DNA of 5,163 bases from Oscillospiraceae bacterium (GTDB taxonomy: Bacteria > Bacillota > Clostridia > Oscillospirales > Oscillospiraceae): the NCBI GenBank assembly GCA_017521875.1, contig JAFXBH010000104.1, forward strand, positions 1 to 5,163. Reading direction: 5' to 3'. The notes below the pieces were generated by a model. That model saw nothing but the letters and a program-made list of their open reading frames with translations. It did no database searches and was not told the DNA's origin. The first letter of the stretch is position 1. Every line of letters starts with the position of its first letter. A program made the position numbers and the translations under genes. Shown piece by piece: positions 4,622 through 5,163 of the stretch.

Positions 4622-5163
4622 ATGATTCCCCACAAATACGCCACAGGAGGGCGAATTCCCAAAAATCGTGATGTAGATATGACCCACGGCAATATTTTTG
4701 GTCATATCGTTCGATTTTCTATTCCCCTGCTGATTGGTAATCTGTTTCAGCAATTATATAACACTGTTGACACTTGGGTAGTTGGAAATTATGTCAGCAA
4801 TGAGGCATTTTCCGCCGTAGGCGCAGTCGCTCCTATCGTGAATATGTTAATCGGCTCATTTATGGGACTTGCGTCCGGCGCCGGTGTTGTCGTCAGCCAA
4901 TACTATGGTGCCGGCCGTAATGATAAAGTAGAAGATTCTGTCCATAGTTCTATTATGCTGACGCATATTCTAACTGTATTGTTTACTGCTTTGGGACTGA
5001 TCATCACCCCATATATGGTTGGCTTTACCGAATTGCACGAAAATTCGGTAGATGATGCCATTACCTATCTAACCATTTATTTTGGCGGTATGATTGGCCT
5101 GATGTTTTATAACATGGGTGCCGGCATCCTCCGGGCCATTGGCGATTCCCGACGGCCGTTCTA
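4622..5163 (+). CDS. MATE family efflux transporter, N-terminal fragment
   Basis: The first 180 residues of an inner-membrane exporter of the multidrug and toxic compound extrusion family, which expels drugs or metabolites in exchange for Na+ or H+. The full protein is normally about 450 residues with 12 helices; the frame is open at the right edge. Family marks are PLLIGNLFQQLYNTVDTWVVG (35-55, helix 1), AVGAVAPIVNMLIGSFMGLASGAGVVVSQYYGAG within 65-98 (helix 2 and loop), hydrophobic helices near 111-134 and 148-170, and GILRAIGDSRRPF (168-180), a recurrent MATE segment. A hydrophilic stretch of about 20 residues precedes helix 1. The start at 4622 is chosen because AAGG lies 7 bases upstream; ATGs at 4616 and 4679 are in the same frame and are alternatives. 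It lies 66 bases after the dehydrogenase and may have its own promoter. The substrate is unknown; the neighbourhood gives no proof that it exports a product of this locus. Confidence 0.9.
   Translation, partial: MIPHKYATGGRIPKNRDVDMTHGNIFGHIVRFSIPLLIGNLFQQLYNTVDTWVVGNYVSNEAFSAVGAVAPIVNMLIGSFMGLASGAGVVVSQYYGAGRNDKVEDSVHSSIMLTHILTVLFTALGLIITPYMVGFTELHENSVDDAITYLTIYFGGMIGLMFYNMGAGILRAIGDSRRPF

Overview
The window looks like a chromosomal segment of a low-to-moderate GC Gram-positive bacterium, most likely a member of the Clostridia. The reasons are strong purine-rich ribosome binding sites, near-consensus vegetative promoters, an AraM-type glycerol-1-phosphate dehydrogenase and a divergent GpsA-like protein. 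This is inference from gene content and style; no rRNA or other taxonomic marker is present. There are no tRNA or rRNA genes, CRISPR arrays, transposases or recombinase sites.

Layout, left to right. (1) The C-terminal end of a GT4-type glycosyltransferase on the + strand, cut by the left edge. (2) After about 100 bases with a small GCTGATAT repeat, a + strand IolE-like sugar phosphate isomerase/epimerase (TIM barrel). (3) A strong bidirectional hairpin terminator between this gene and a convergent minus-strand pair. (4) The minus-strand operon: an AraM/EgsA-type sn-glycerol-1-phosphate dehydrogenase followed, with stop codon and ribosome binding site overlapping, by a HAD-IIA (NagD/AraL-like) phosphatase. 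(5) A compact divergent control region in which two good promoters point away from each other and overlap at their -10 boxes. (6) On the + strand, a GpsA-like glycerol-3-phosphate dehydrogenase whose reading frame breaks in a run of seven A. The two halves join into a full-length protein if one extra base is read. (7) The N-terminal third of a MATE-family multidrug/organic-compound exporter, cut by the right edge.

How the genes may work together. The minus-strand and + strand dehydrogenases both belong to families that reduce dihydroxyacetone phosphate, one to sn-glycerol-1-phosphate and the other to the mirror-image sn-glycerol-3-phosphate. They are transcribed from promoters that RNA polymerase probably cannot occupy together. 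A phosphatase is coupled to the G1P enzyme. With a glycosyltransferase and a sugar isomerase alongside, the locus could make a glycerol- or polyol-phosphate-modified glycan or lipid, or handle an unusual polyol phosphate. The sequence does not settle which. The most notable points are the opposed dehydrogenase pair, the overlapping promoters, and the frameshift in the GpsA-like gene together with its Asn-to-Thr change at a conserved active-site position.
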